The notes under the pieces were generated by a model that was given only the letters and a program-made list of their open reading frames with translations, searched no databases and was not told the DNA's origin. DNA of 6,600 nucleotides from NCBI GenBank assembly GCA_009923795.1, contig RFSU01000130.1, forward strand, positions 1 to 6,600. Reading direction: 5' to 3'. The position numbers were made by a program, and so were the translations under genes. Of this stretch, positions 1-6,477 are shown piece after piece. The stretch is from Sphingomonadaceae bacterium. GTDB lineage: Bacteria > Pseudomonadota > Alphaproteobacteria > Sphingomonadales > Sphingomonadaceae. The number at the start of each line of letters is the position of its first letter. Position 1 is the stretch's first letter.

Positions 1-710
1 TCCAGCTGGGCGATATTCAGGCCCCGCATGAGGTGGTCAAACTGTCCAATATGCGCAAGATCATCGCCCGCCGCTTGAGCGAAGCGAAGCAGACGATCCC
101 GCATATTTACCTGACCGTCGATGTGCAGTTGGATGCGCTGTTGAAGCTGCGCACAGAGCTCAACTCCAGTCTTGCTAGCCGAGGCATTAAGCTGTCGGTC
201 AACGACATGCTGATCAAGGCATTGGGCCTTGCGCTGGTGCAGGTGCCTAAGTGCAATGTCAGCTTCGCAGGTGACCAGCTGATCATGTATCAGCGCGCCG
301 ACATTAGCGTTGCCGTGTCTATCCCCAATGGCCTGATCACCCCGATCATCACAGGCGCGGACGGCAAGGCGATCAGCTCGATTTCAACCGAAATGGGCGC
401 ACTCGCGGCGCGCGCTAAGGATGGCAAGCTGCAGCCGCATGAATATCAGGGCGGCACGGCCAGCCTCTCCAACATGGGCATGTATGGCATCAAGCAATTT
501 GATGCCGTCATCAACCCGCCCCAGTCCATGATCATGGCCATTGGCGCGGGTGAGAAGCGGCCCTTTGTCGTGAATGACAGCCTGCAGATCGCAACCATCA
601 TGTCGGCAACGGGGTCATTCGACCACCGCGCCATCGACGGCGCAGACGCTGCGCAACTGATGCAGGCCTTCCGCGACTTGTGCGAAAAGCCGTTGGGCCT
701 GGTCGCGTAA
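1..710 (+). CDS. pdhC: Pyruvate dehydrogenase E2, dihydrolipoamide acetyltransferase (3' part, 5' end outside window)
   Basis: This is the C-terminal catalytic part of the E2 subunit, which transfers the acetyl group from the lipoyl arm to CoA in the cytoplasmic pyruvate dehydrogenase complex. The frame is open from base 3 (QLGDIQAPHEVVKLSNMRK), so the GTG at 33 is internal and not a start; the lipoyl and E1/E3-binding domains lie upstream of the window. Visible family marks are the entry motif LSNMRKIIARRLSEAK, then SNMGMYGIKQFDAVINPPQS, and the active-site motif DHRAIDG, with the catalytic His codon at 624-626 and the Asp at 636-638. The reading frame is intact to TAA at 708-710. The E3 gene follows after one base, which supports assignment to pyruvate rather than 2-oxoglutarate dehydrogenase. 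The symbol follows alphaproteobacterial usage; aceF is the enterobacterial equivalent. Another acyltransferase type (2-oxoglutarate or branched-chain) is possible but less likely. Confidence 0.93.
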   Translation, partial: QLGDIQAPHEVVKLSNMRKIIARRLSEAKQTIPHIYLTVDVQLDALLKLRTELNSSLASRGIKLSVNDMLIKALGLALVQVPKCNVSFAGDQLIMYQRADISVAVSIPNGLITPIITGADGKAISSISTEMGALAARAKDGKLQPHEYQGGTASLSNMGMYGIKQFDAVINPPQSMIMAIGAGEKRPFVVNDSLQIATIMSATGSFDHRAIDGADAAQLMQAFRDLCEKPLGLVA

Positions 711-711
711 C

Positions 712-2127
712 ATGGCTGACACCAGCTATGATCTGATCATCCTCGGCTCCGGGCCCGGTGGCTATGTCGCTGCCATTCGCGCGGCACAGCTTGGCCTCAA
801 GACAGCAATCGTTGAGCGGGAATCCTTGGGCGGCATTTGCCTCAACTGGGGCTGCATCCCGACCAAGGCGTTGCTCCGCTCGGCCGAAGTTTATCATTAT
901 ATGCAGCATGCCAGCGCCTATGGCCTTGTGGCGGAAAAGATCAGTGCAGATTTGAACGCCGTAGTGCAGCGGTCGCGCGGCGTTGCCAAGCAGTTGAATC
1001 AGGGCGTCACGCACCTGATGAAGAAGAACAAAATCACCGTCCATATGGGCGACGGCAAGCTGATCTCCGCCAACAAATTGTCCATCACCAAGGATGGCAA
1101 AACCGAAGAGCTAACGGCCAAGCACATCATCTTGGCAACGGGCGCCCGCGCCCGTGACCTGCCCTTTGCGCCCGCCGATGGCAAACGCATCTGGACCTAT
1201 CGCCATGCGATGGTGCCCGCCGAAATGCCGACCAAGCTGCTCGTCATCGGCTCTGGCGCAATCGGCATCGAATTTGCCAGCTTCTACAGGGATATGGGCG
1301 CAGACGTGACGGTCGTCGAAATGATGGACCGCATCGTGCCCGTCGAAGATGCCGAAGTGTCGGACTTCCTTGAAAAGGCGCTCGTCAAGCAAGGCATGAA
1401 GATCCTGACCAGCGCGAGCGTCAACAGCCTGAAGGCCGACTCCAAGGGCGTGACCGCCGAAATCAAGGGCAAGGACGGCAAGGTTGAACAAGCCCAATTC
1501 AGCCATGCGATTGTCGCCATTGGCATCGCCCCCAATACCGAGACGATCGGTCTAGAGGCGCTGGGCGTCGCCACCGAGCGGGGCCATGTGAAGACCGATG
1601 GCCACTGCCGCACCAATGTGGCGGGGCTATGGGCGATTGGCGACATTACCGCCCCCCCTTGGCTGGCGCATAAGGCGAGCCATGAGGGCGTGATTGCGGC
1701 CGAAGCCATTGCAAAGGCGCTGGGCAATAAGGATGTGCACCCGCATGCGATGGATGCAAAGAATATTCCCGGCTGCACCTATTGCCACCCGCAGGTCGCC
1801 TCTGTCGGCCTGACCGAAGCCAAGGCCAAGGATGCGGGCTATGAGATTAAGGTCGGGCGCTTCCCCTTCATGGGCAATGGCAAGGCCATTGCGCTGGGCG
1901 AAGCCGAAGGCTTTGTGAAGACGGTGTTTGATGCAAAAACCGGCGAGCTTCTCGGCGCGCATATGGTGGGGGCGGAAGTCACCGAGCTTATTCAGGGCTA
2001 TACCATCGGCAAAACTGCCGAACTGGTTGAGGCAGACTTTATGAACACCGTCTTTGCACACCCGACGCTGTCTGAGATGATGCACGAAAGCGTCCTTTCC
2101 GCTTATGGACGGGCGCTGCATTTCTGA
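712..2127 (+). CDS. lpdA: Dihydrolipoamide dehydrogenase (E3 of pyruvate dehydrogenase complex)
   Basis: This 471-residue FAD flavoprotein reoxidises the dihydrolipoyl arm of E2 and passes electrons to NAD+. The length is normal for the family. In order: FAD-binding GSGPGG at 12-17; redox-active disulfide in GGICLNWGC (Cys43 and Cys48); ATG at 142-144; NAD-binding GSGAIG at 180-185; second FAD segment AIGDITAPPWLAHKA around 308-322; and a C-terminal dimerisation domain ending in HPTLSE, with His450 and Glu455 as the active-site base pair. All catalytic residues are present. The ATG at 712 lies one base after the E2 stop and has no good Shine-Dalgarno sequence, so translation is probably coupled to E2. 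The segment around 352-366 reads IPGCTYCHPQVASVG, with Cys-X-X-Cys and Gln where many E3 proteins have V-x-Y-T-x-P-E. I believe this is a lineage variant rather than a defect. The position beside E2 argues for the pdh-dedicated E3 copy. Confidence 0.96.
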   Translation: MADTSYDLIILGSGPGGYVAAIRAAQLGLKTAIVERESLGGICLNWGCIPTKALLRSAEVYHYMQHASAYGLVAEKISADLNAVVQRSRGVAKQLNQGVTHLMKKNKITVHMGDGKLISANKLSITKDGKTEELTAKHIILATGARARDLPFAPADGKRIWTYRHAMVPAEMPTKLLVIGSGAIGIEFASFYRDMGADVTVVEMMDRIVPVEDAEVSDFLEKALVKQGMKILTSASVNSLKADSKGVTAEIKGKDGKVEQAQFSHAIVAIGIAPNTETIGLEALGVATERGHVKTDGHCRTNVAGLWAIGDITAPPWLAHKASHEGVIAAEAIAKALGNKDVHPHAMDAKNIPGCTYCHPQVASVGLTEAKAKDAGYEIKVGRFPFMGNGKAIALGEAEGFVKTVFDAKTGELLGAHMVGAEVTELIQGYTIGKTAELVEADFMNTVFAHPTLSEMMHESVLSAYGRALHF

Positions 2128-2135
2128 CTTTGAAT

Positions 2136-2161
2136 GGCGGGCGTGAATTCAAACGCCCGCC
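2136..2161 (+). terminator. GC-rich hairpin after lpdA, possible transcription terminator or attenuator element
   Basis: GGCGGGCGT (2136-2144) and ACGCCCGCC (2153-2161) are perfectly complementary, giving a 9-bp stem with an 8-base loop (GAATTCAA). It sits 8 bases after the lpdA stop. It is not followed by a T run on either strand, so it is not a textbook intrinsic terminator. It could protect the 3' end of the pdh transcript, act with Rho, or be one of two alternative structures: the right arm can also pair with GCGGGC at 2172-2177, which is followed by TTTGT. Confidence 0.45.
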
Positions 2162-2201
2162 CCCTTGCCAAGCGGGCTTTGTCCTGTCAGCAAATGTCCC
2201 C

Positions 2202-3500
2202 ATGAAACAAATTCTCTCTGCGCTCACCGCAACGTCCGCCCTCATCCTCTCCGCCCCCGTGCTGGCAGAGGAGGCTGAGACCCCCATCACCTATTTCACC
2301 GCGGCCCATATGGTGGATGTGGAGACCGGCAAGCTCATCGATCAGCCTTTGATCGGCGTGCGCGATGGCCGCGTTATCTCCCTTGCGGATCGGCGAACAG
2401 GCCAGCTTCCTGCCGATGCCAAGCTGGTGGATCTGGGCAATCGCACGCTCCTGCCCGGCCTCATCGATATGCACGTCCATCTCGACAGTCTGGCGGAAGT
2501 CGGCGGCTACAATAGCCTGCAATATACTGACAGCTTCTGGTCGATGGTCGCCGTTAAAAATGCGCGGGATATGCTCAATGCTGGCTTCACCACCGTGCGC
2601 AATGTCGGGTCGGATGAACGCAATGACATTGGCCTGAAGCAGGCGATTGAGGCCGGCTATGCCAGCGGCCCGCGTATCGTGCCCGCGGGATATGCACTGG
2701 GTGCGACGGGCGGCCATTGCGATTCCACCTTTCTGCCGCCCAGCCTTGAAACGCCGCAAGAAGGCGTGGCCGATGGCGAGCAAGGCCTGCGCCACGAAGT
2801 CCGCCGCCAGCGCAAATATGGCGCGGAAGTGATTAAGGTGTGTGCAACAGGCGGTGTCTTTTCCCGCAATACCGAACCCGGCCAGCAGCAGCTTTCGGAA
2901 AATGAGCTGCGCGCCATTGCCGATGAGGCGCATCAATGGGGCCTGCGGGTCGCCGCCCACGCCCATGGCGCGACGGGCATTCAAGCCGCGATCCGCGCCG
3001 GGATTGATACGATTGAACATGCAAGCCTTGTCGATGAAGAAGGCATAAAGCTGGCCGCCGCGCGCAAACAGCCGGTCTGGTTCTCCATGGATATCTACAA
3101 TACCGATTATACGCAGGCCGAAGGCGCGAAGAACGGCGTGTTGGAGGATAATCTGCGCAAGGATCGGGAGGTCGCGCAGATTCAGCGGGATAATTTCCGC
3201 AGGGCGCATAAGGCCGGCGTGCGGATGGTCTTTGCATCAGACGCAGGCGTCATGCCGCACGGGCAGGTCGGCGGTCAATTTAAGGTCATGGTCGACTATG
3301 GCATGACCCCCATTGAAGCGATCCAAGCCGCCACCCGCAACGCCGCGCAAGCGCTGGGCCGGGACAAGGATGTCGGCGCGATTGCCGTTGGGCGTTATGC
3401 AGATTTCATTGCCGTCGATGGAAACCCCCTGACCAATGTTCGCGAGCTGGAAAGCGTCGATGTCGTCATTAAGGGCGGCGAACTGATCAAGGGCAATTGA
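2202..3500 (+). CDS. Secreted metal-dependent amidohydrolase (COG1228, imidazolonepropionase/prolidase-like)
   Basis: This is a 432-residue amidohydrolase-superfamily enzyme predicted to be exported. I place the start at ATG 2202 because it opens a typical Sec signal peptide (MKQ, hydrophobic core LSALTATSALIL, cleavage after APVLA at about residue 22); the frame is open further up to a TTG at 2130, but that would bury the signal. There is no clear Shine-Dalgarno sequence before 2202. Metal-site marks are PGLIDMHVH (His91, His93), a probable carboxylated Lys212 in EVIKVCATGG, the VAAHAHGATG segment (His253/His255), His273 in DTIEHAS, and Asp347 in VFASDAG. This is the layout of a binuclear zinc hydrolase. 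Characterised COG1228 members split dipeptides or N-acyl amino acids, such as Xaa-Pro, Xaa-Arg or Xaa-Lys substrates; the substrate here cannot be read from sequence. It probably scavenges peptides in the periplasm. The stop overlaps the next gene's start. Confidence 0.88.
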   Translation: MKQILSALTATSALILSAPVLAEEAETPITYFTAAHMVDVETGKLIDQPLIGVRDGRVISLADRRTGQLPADAKLVDLGNRTLLPGLIDMHVHLDSLAEVGGYNSLQYTDSFWSMVAVKNARDMLNAGFTTVRNVGSDERNDIGLKQAIEAGYASGPRIVPAGYALGATGGHCDSTFLPPSLETPQEGVADGEQGLRHEVRRQRKYGAEVIKVCATGGVFSRNTEPGQQQLSENELRAIADEAHQWGLRVAAHAHGATGIQAAIRAGIDTIEHASLVDEEGIKLAAARKQPVWFSMDIYNTDYTQAEGAKNGVLEDNLRKDREVAQIQRDNFRRAHKAGVRMVFASDAGVMPHGQVGGQFKVMVDYGMTPIEAIQAATRNAAQALGRDKDVGAIAVGRYADFIAVDGNPLTNVRELESVDVVIKGGELIKGN

Positions 3501-4138
3501 TGCGCAGAAAGCATCCTAACTCCGCCCCGAATTTCACCCCGGCCCTGTTGCTTGGGCTGGCGGCGGTTTTGCTGGGCATTGCGGTTACCTGGCTACATCT
3601 CGGCACGGCGCAGGATGCGGCGGCCTTAAGGGCCGTGGCCCTGCGGCAGGGGAGCTCCGCTGACCAAATGATTGAGGCCATGCGCTGGATCACATGGGCG
3701 GGGGATGCGGCCCAACGCTCCATCGTGATGATCGCCTGTGCCGCTTGGCTCTTCTGGAAGAAACGCCCAAAGGCCGGGCTGATCATGCTGATCTTTCCGT
3801 CGCTTGCCGGGGCGACATCCAGCCTTCTGAAACAAATATTCGCGCGGGCCCGGCCCGATATTGTCCCGCACCTCGATAGCTTTGGGAATCTGTCCTTCCC
3901 CAGCGGTCATGCAACCAGCGCCGTTGCGATCTTGCTGCTGGCGGCACTTTTGCTGCCGAAGCAAAATCGACCCTTATGGATTGGCTTGGGTCTGTCGACG
4001 GCCCTGCTGATCGCCGCATCGCGTGTGCTGCTGGGCGTGCATTGGCCCAGCGATGTTTTGGGCGGCATTTTATTGGGGGCTGGTTTTGCGCTGGCAGGGG
4101 CTGCAACCGCGCAGCGCGTGGGGGATCGGCCGCGCTAG
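3500..4138 (+). CDS. PAP2-family membrane phosphatase
   Basis: This is a 212-residue integral membrane phosphatase of the type 2 phosphatidic acid phosphatase family, which removes phosphate from lipid phosphates or undecaprenyl pyrophosphate at the outer face of the inner membrane. The full three-part signature is present: K-x6-RP (Lys111, Arg118-Pro119), PSGH (134-137) and SR-x5-H-x3-D (Ser174-Arg175, His181, Asp185). Hydrophobic stretches near 14-34, 74-86, 93-110, 139-152, 159-173 and 186-204 fit the usual six-helix fold. The start is ATG at 3500, which shares its A with the TGA of the amidohydrolase gene (TGATG); CAAGGG at 3488-3493 is a modest ribosome binding site. A TTG one codon upstream is less likely. 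The overlap implies translational coupling with the secreted hydrolase. The substrate is unknown: undecaprenyl-PP recycling, lipid A dephosphorylation and phosphatidate hydrolysis are all possible. Confidence 0.9.
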   Translation: MRRKHPNSAPNFTPALLLGLAAVLLGIAVTWLHLGTAQDAAALRAVALRQGSSADQMIEAMRWITWAGDAAQRSIVMIACAAWLFWKKRPKAGLIMLIFPSLAGATSSLLKQIFARARPDIVPHLDSFGNLSFPSGHATSAVAILLLAALLLPKQNRPLWIGLGLSTALLIAASRVLLGVHWPSDVLGGILLGAGFALAGAATAQRVGDRPR

Positions 4139-4147
4139 GCCGCCCGA

Positions 4148-4483
4148 TTAGGCAACGCGCTGAACGCGGGTCGCCATACCAATCGTCTTGTCCAACCGCC
4201 CAGCGGGGACGGGGTTCACAAAATCTGCGGCAATCCGGCCGCTATCTGACCGGGTGATCCGGGCCAGCATTGCGCCCGCACCCGGCAGACGCAGGCGCAC
4301 CAGCGCGCCCGTCATCAACGGAGTCGACAGGTCGGCTTCAAAGCCATCTTGGTTGATCGTCCGCACGACCACGTCGCAGCCGTGAAAGCTCAGAATATCA
4401 GGATGCGGCGCGATACGGCCCGCCGACTGGGGCAGCATAGCACCGGATGGCGACTGTAACGCCAATCTGCCTGCGATATACAT
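4148..4483 (-). CDS. Small PilZ-like domain protein
   Basis: This 111-residue protein is read leftwards from ATG (complement of 4481-4483) to TAA (complement of 4148-4150). It is preceded by a strong ribosome binding site, GGGGGAAGG, five bases upstream of the start. The body has a PilZ-like pattern: VVVRTINQDGFEADL at 38-52, then GALVRLRLPG (59-68), a strand ARITRSD (74-80) and IAADFVNPV (84-92). PilZ domains bind cyclic di-GMP through RxxxR and D/N-x-S-x-x-G. Here the second motif is degenerate (T-I-N-Q-D-G, Asn where Ser is expected) and no RxxxR is evident in the N-terminal 40 residues, so ligand binding is doubtful. Similar small single-domain proteins are, from memory, numerous in sphingomonads. 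There is no signal peptide or membrane segment. The gene converges on the phosphatase gene with a 9-base gap and is transcribed divergently from the deacylase gene. Confidence 0.68.
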   Translation of the reverse strand: MYIAGRLALQSPSGAMLPQSAGRIAPHPDILSFHGCDVVVRTINQDGFEADLSTPLMTGALVRLRLPGAGAMLARITRSDSGRIAADFVNPVPAGRLDKTIGMATRVQRVA

Positions 4484-4488
4484 AGCAG

Positions 4489-4497
4489 CCTTCCCCC
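4489..4497 (-). promoter_or_regulatory. Ribosome binding site of the PilZ-like gene
   Basis: On the - strand this reads GGGGGAAGG, then five bases (CTGCT) to the ATG. It is the strongest support that the 111-residue - strand frame is a real gene with this start. Confidence 0.7.
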
Positions 4498-4526
4498 AAA
4501 GCCCCGGTCAACCCGGCCCAGCGACC

Positions 4527-4549
4527 CCGAGCTCGCGCGCGCGACTCGG
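4527..4549. repeat. GC-rich inverted repeat in the divergent intergenic region
   Basis: CCGAG-C-TCGC (4527-4536) can pair with GCGA-CTCGG (4541-4549) as a 9-bp stem with one bulged C and a GCGC loop. It lies about 45-65 bases upstream of the PilZ-like start, so on the - strand it may sit in a 5' untranslated region or near a promoter. The AAAAA at 4550-4554 lies on the wrong side for a terminator of either strand. It may simply reflect an alternating CG tract. Confidence 0.35.
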
Positions 4550-4562
4550 AAAAATCGAGCTA

Positions 4563-4591
4563 AAGCTGAAACTTAGGGCAGAATGAGTCAA
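4563..4591 (-). promoter_or_regulatory. Weak candidate promoter for the PilZ-like gene
   Basis: On the - strand TTGACT (complement of 4586-4591) is a good -35 element. Seventeen bases further on, the hexamer CAGCTT (complement of 4563-4568) is a poor -10. An imperfect palindrome CTAAAG-CTGAAA-CTTAG (4560-4576) covers the -10 area. The call rests mainly on the -35 match and the position between divergent genes. Confidence 0.2.
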
Positions 4592-4594
4592 TAG

Positions 4595-4603
4595 TTATCC
4601 ACA
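4595..4603 (+). promoter_or_regulatory. Perfect DnaA box
   Basis: TTATCCACA is an exact match to the consensus DnaA-binding 9-mer. It lies in the 217-base region between the divergent PilZ-like and deacylase genes, three bases beyond the candidate - strand -35 element. It is a single box with no cluster, AT-rich unwinding region or replication gene nearby, so it is not an origin. DnaA may act here as a transcription factor, or the match may be fortuitous. The sequence match is certain; the function is not. Confidence 0.4.
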
Positions 4604-4686
4604 GGATGACATTTCTGCGCAGGCGCATGTCCCGGCTTTTCATCCGCTTCTTTCCTGTTACGCTGCGCCCAAAGAAGATGAGTCAT

Positions 4687-4693
4687 AGGAGAG
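4687..4693 (+). promoter_or_regulatory. Ribosome binding site of the deacylase gene
   Basis: AGGAGAG is followed by seven bases (TCGAGCG) and ATG at 4701. It fixes the start of the 579-residue frame. No convincing -35/-10 pair is visible between 4604 and 4686. Confidence 0.75.
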
Positions 4694-4700
4694 TCGAGCG

Positions 4701-6440
4701 ATGCATGATTTGGTCATACGCGGCGGAACACTGGTCGATGGAACGGGCAGCAAACCCTTTCAGGCGGATGTCGCGATTGATGGTGGGCTGATCACCGCCG
4801 TCGGGAAGATTGACGCGGCGGGTCGTGAAGAAATTGATGCGACGGGCAAGATTGTGACGCCGGGCTTTGTCGATGTGCACACCCATTATGATGGGCAAGC
4901 GACTTGGGATGCCGAAATGGCCCCCTCGAGCTGGCATGGCGTCACGACGGTTGTCATGGGCAATTGCGGCGTCGGCTTTGCGCCCGCCAAGCCGGATCGG
5001 CATGAATGGCTGATCAGCCTGATGGAAGGTGTGGAGGATATTCCCGGAACCGCCCTTGCCGAAGGCATGACATGGGATTGGGAAACCTTCCCCCAATATC
5101 TGGATGCGCTCGAAAAACTGCCCCGCACCGTCGATGTCGGCACGCATGTGCCGCATGGCGCTGTACGCGCTTATGTGCTGGGCGATCGGGAGCAGCCGGG
5201 CGCTATCCCGACAGAGGCCGACATTGCGGAAATGTCGCGCATTGTTGAAGAAGGTGTCCGGGCCGGCGCGCTCGGCTTTTCAACGTCGCGCACGGTGCTC
5301 CACAAATCAGTGGACGGGGAACTTGTCCCCGGCACAACGGCAACCGCCGAAGAGCTGATTGCCATTGGCCGCGCCATGGGCCGGGTTGGCCATGGCGTGT
5401 TTGAAATGGCCAGCGACCTGCGGCGGGACTGGAATGAATTTGAGTGGATGGGGCAATTGTCGCGCGAGACGGGCCTGCCCGTCACCTTTGCCGCGCTGCA
5501 AAGCATCGCCAAGGAATTGCCGCTGGAAGAGCAGATCTCCGAAATGCGCGCGCAGAATGACAATGGCGCGAACATCGTCGCCCAAATTGCCCTGCGCGGC
5601 AATGGCATCATCATGGCCTGGCAGGGGACGGTTCATCCGTTTCGCTTTCGGCCCGCTTGGGCAGAAATTGACGCGTTGAGCTGGGACGAAAAGCTGAAGC
5701 ATCTGAAGGATCCGGCGTTCCGTCAGCGCATGATTAGCGAGCCGAATCAAATCCCCGAAAGCGACATTGCAGATCTGTTGCGCGTGATCGCCGGCGGCTG
5801 GCCCGTGCAGTTCCAAATGGACCCGGACTTTAACTATGAGCCCGGGGTGACTGAAAGCATCGCGGCACGCGCTGCCGCAGCAGGTGTTTCTGGCGAAGAA
5901 TATGCCTATGACTTGCTGATGAAGGATGAGGGCAAGGGCTTTATCTACTTCCCCGTGCTCAATTATCGCGATGGCAATCTAAACTTTCTGGAAGACCTGC
6001 AATTGGCCGACGACACGGTCAATTCCCTGTCCGATGGCGGCGCGCATTGCGGCACCATTTGCGATGCCGCGTCCCCCACTTTCATGCTGCAGCATTGGGT
6101 GCGGGATCGTGCGGGCAAGCGGATTGCGCTGGAACACGCCATTAAGCGTCAATGCCGCGATACGGCCGTGCTTTATGGACTGCATGACCGCGGCCTGATC
6201 CAACCCGGCCTGCTTGCGGATATCAATGTGATCGATATGGATCGGCTGAAGCTGGGCAAGCCTTGGCTCGCCTTTGATCTGCCCGCCAATGGCAAGCGCC
6301 TTCTGCAAAAGGCGGATGGTTATGTAGCCACGATCAAATCGGGCCAGATCACATTCCGTGAGGGTGTGATGCAGGGGCCGACACCCGGCATTGTTCTGCG
6401 CGGACCACAGGCAAGTCCATTGGCCATGGCCGCAGAGTAA
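4701..6440 (+). CDS. N-acyl-D-amino-acid deacylase family amidohydrolase
   Basis: This 579-residue cytoplasmic protein (no signal peptide) belongs to the D-aminoacylase branch of the amidohydrolase superfamily, whose known members remove the acyl group from N-acyl-D-amino acids. The N-terminal strand MHDLVIRGGTLVDGTG is typical. The metal motif HTH is at 60-62 in PGFVDVHTHYDG, Cys89 lies in MGNCGVGF (the cysteine ligand position of D-aminoacylases), GALGFSTSR is at 189-197, and the catalytic-type Asp445 is in SLSDGGAH. The C-terminus has the usual GLLADINVID strand. It is about 100 residues longer than classical D-aminoacylases. Where those enzymes have two further histidine ligands (for example Y-x-T-H and I-S-H), I see VFEMASD (233-239) and VTFAALQ (261-267), which lack His. 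I infer a divergent subfamily with an altered metal site, so the substrate should not be assumed. A reductase gene follows after 37 bases on the same strand. Confidence 0.85.
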   Translation: MHDLVIRGGTLVDGTGSKPFQADVAIDGGLITAVGKIDAAGREEIDATGKIVTPGFVDVHTHYDGQATWDAEMAPSSWHGVTTVVMGNCGVGFAPAKPDRHEWLISLMEGVEDIPGTALAEGMTWDWETFPQYLDALEKLPRTVDVGTHVPHGAVRAYVLGDREQPGAIPTEADIAEMSRIVEEGVRAGALGFSTSRTVLHKSVDGELVPGTTATAEELIAIGRAMGRVGHGVFEMASDLRRDWNEFEWMGQLSRETGLPVTFAALQSIAKELPLEEQISEMRAQNDNGANIVAQIALRGNGIIMAWQGTVHPFRFRPAWAEIDALSWDEKLKHLKDPAFRQRMISEPNQIPESDIADLLRVIAGGWPVQFQMDPDFNYEPGVTESIAARAAAAGVSGEEYAYDLLMKDEGKGFIYFPVLNYRDGNLNFLEDLQLADDTVNSLSDGGAHCGTICDAASPTFMLQHWVRDRAGKRIALEHAIKRQCRDTAVLYGLHDRGLIQPGLLADINVIDMDRLKLGKPWLAFDLPANGKRLLQKADGYVATIKSGQITFREGVMQGPTPGIVLRGPQASPLAMAAE

Positions 6441-6466
6441 AAGCAGATCAGATCAGGATAGAGGCC

Positions 6467-6474
6467 AAGGGGGA
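6467..6474 (+). promoter_or_regulatory. Ribosome binding site of the reductase gene
   Basis: AAGGGGGA ends three bases before the ATG at 6478. The spacing is short but workable, and it supports that start. Confidence 0.55.
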
Positions 6475-6477
6475 CAC

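Noticed and set aside
33..35. GTG as a start for a short 225-residue acyltransferase
   Set aside because: The frame continues open to the window edge and the residues upstream fit the linker before the E2 catalytic domain, so the gene is cut by the window rather than short.
598..1044. Antisense frames across the E2/E3 junction and within the E3 gene
   Set aside because: They carry no domain signals and lie opposite highly conserved coding sequence.
2130..2201. Upstream extension of the amidohydrolase gene to a TTG at 2130
   Set aside because: It would add 24 residues encoded by the hairpin region in front of a clean Sec signal peptide and has no ribosome binding site.
2187..3209. A 340-codon open frame on the - strand opposite the secreted amidohydrolase gene
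   Set aside because: The + strand frame has a signal peptide and a full set of metal-site motifs. The antisense frame has no recognisable domain and is the usual shadow of GC-rich codon use.
4125..4149. Possible bidirectional terminator between the convergent phosphatase and PilZ-like genes (ATCGG 4125-4129 with CCGAT 4144-4148)
   Set aside because: The inner stem is only two base pairs with a four-base bulge, and there is no T run on either side.
4595..4603. Replication origin
   Set aside because: There is only one DnaA box, with no cluster, AT-rich unwinding tract or replication genes near it.
4606..4791. A 61-codon + strand frame (start at 4606) overlapping the start of the deacylase gene
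   Set aside because: It has no ribosome binding site, is rich in Arg, and overlaps a gene with strong motifs and a clear ribosome binding site at 4687-4693.
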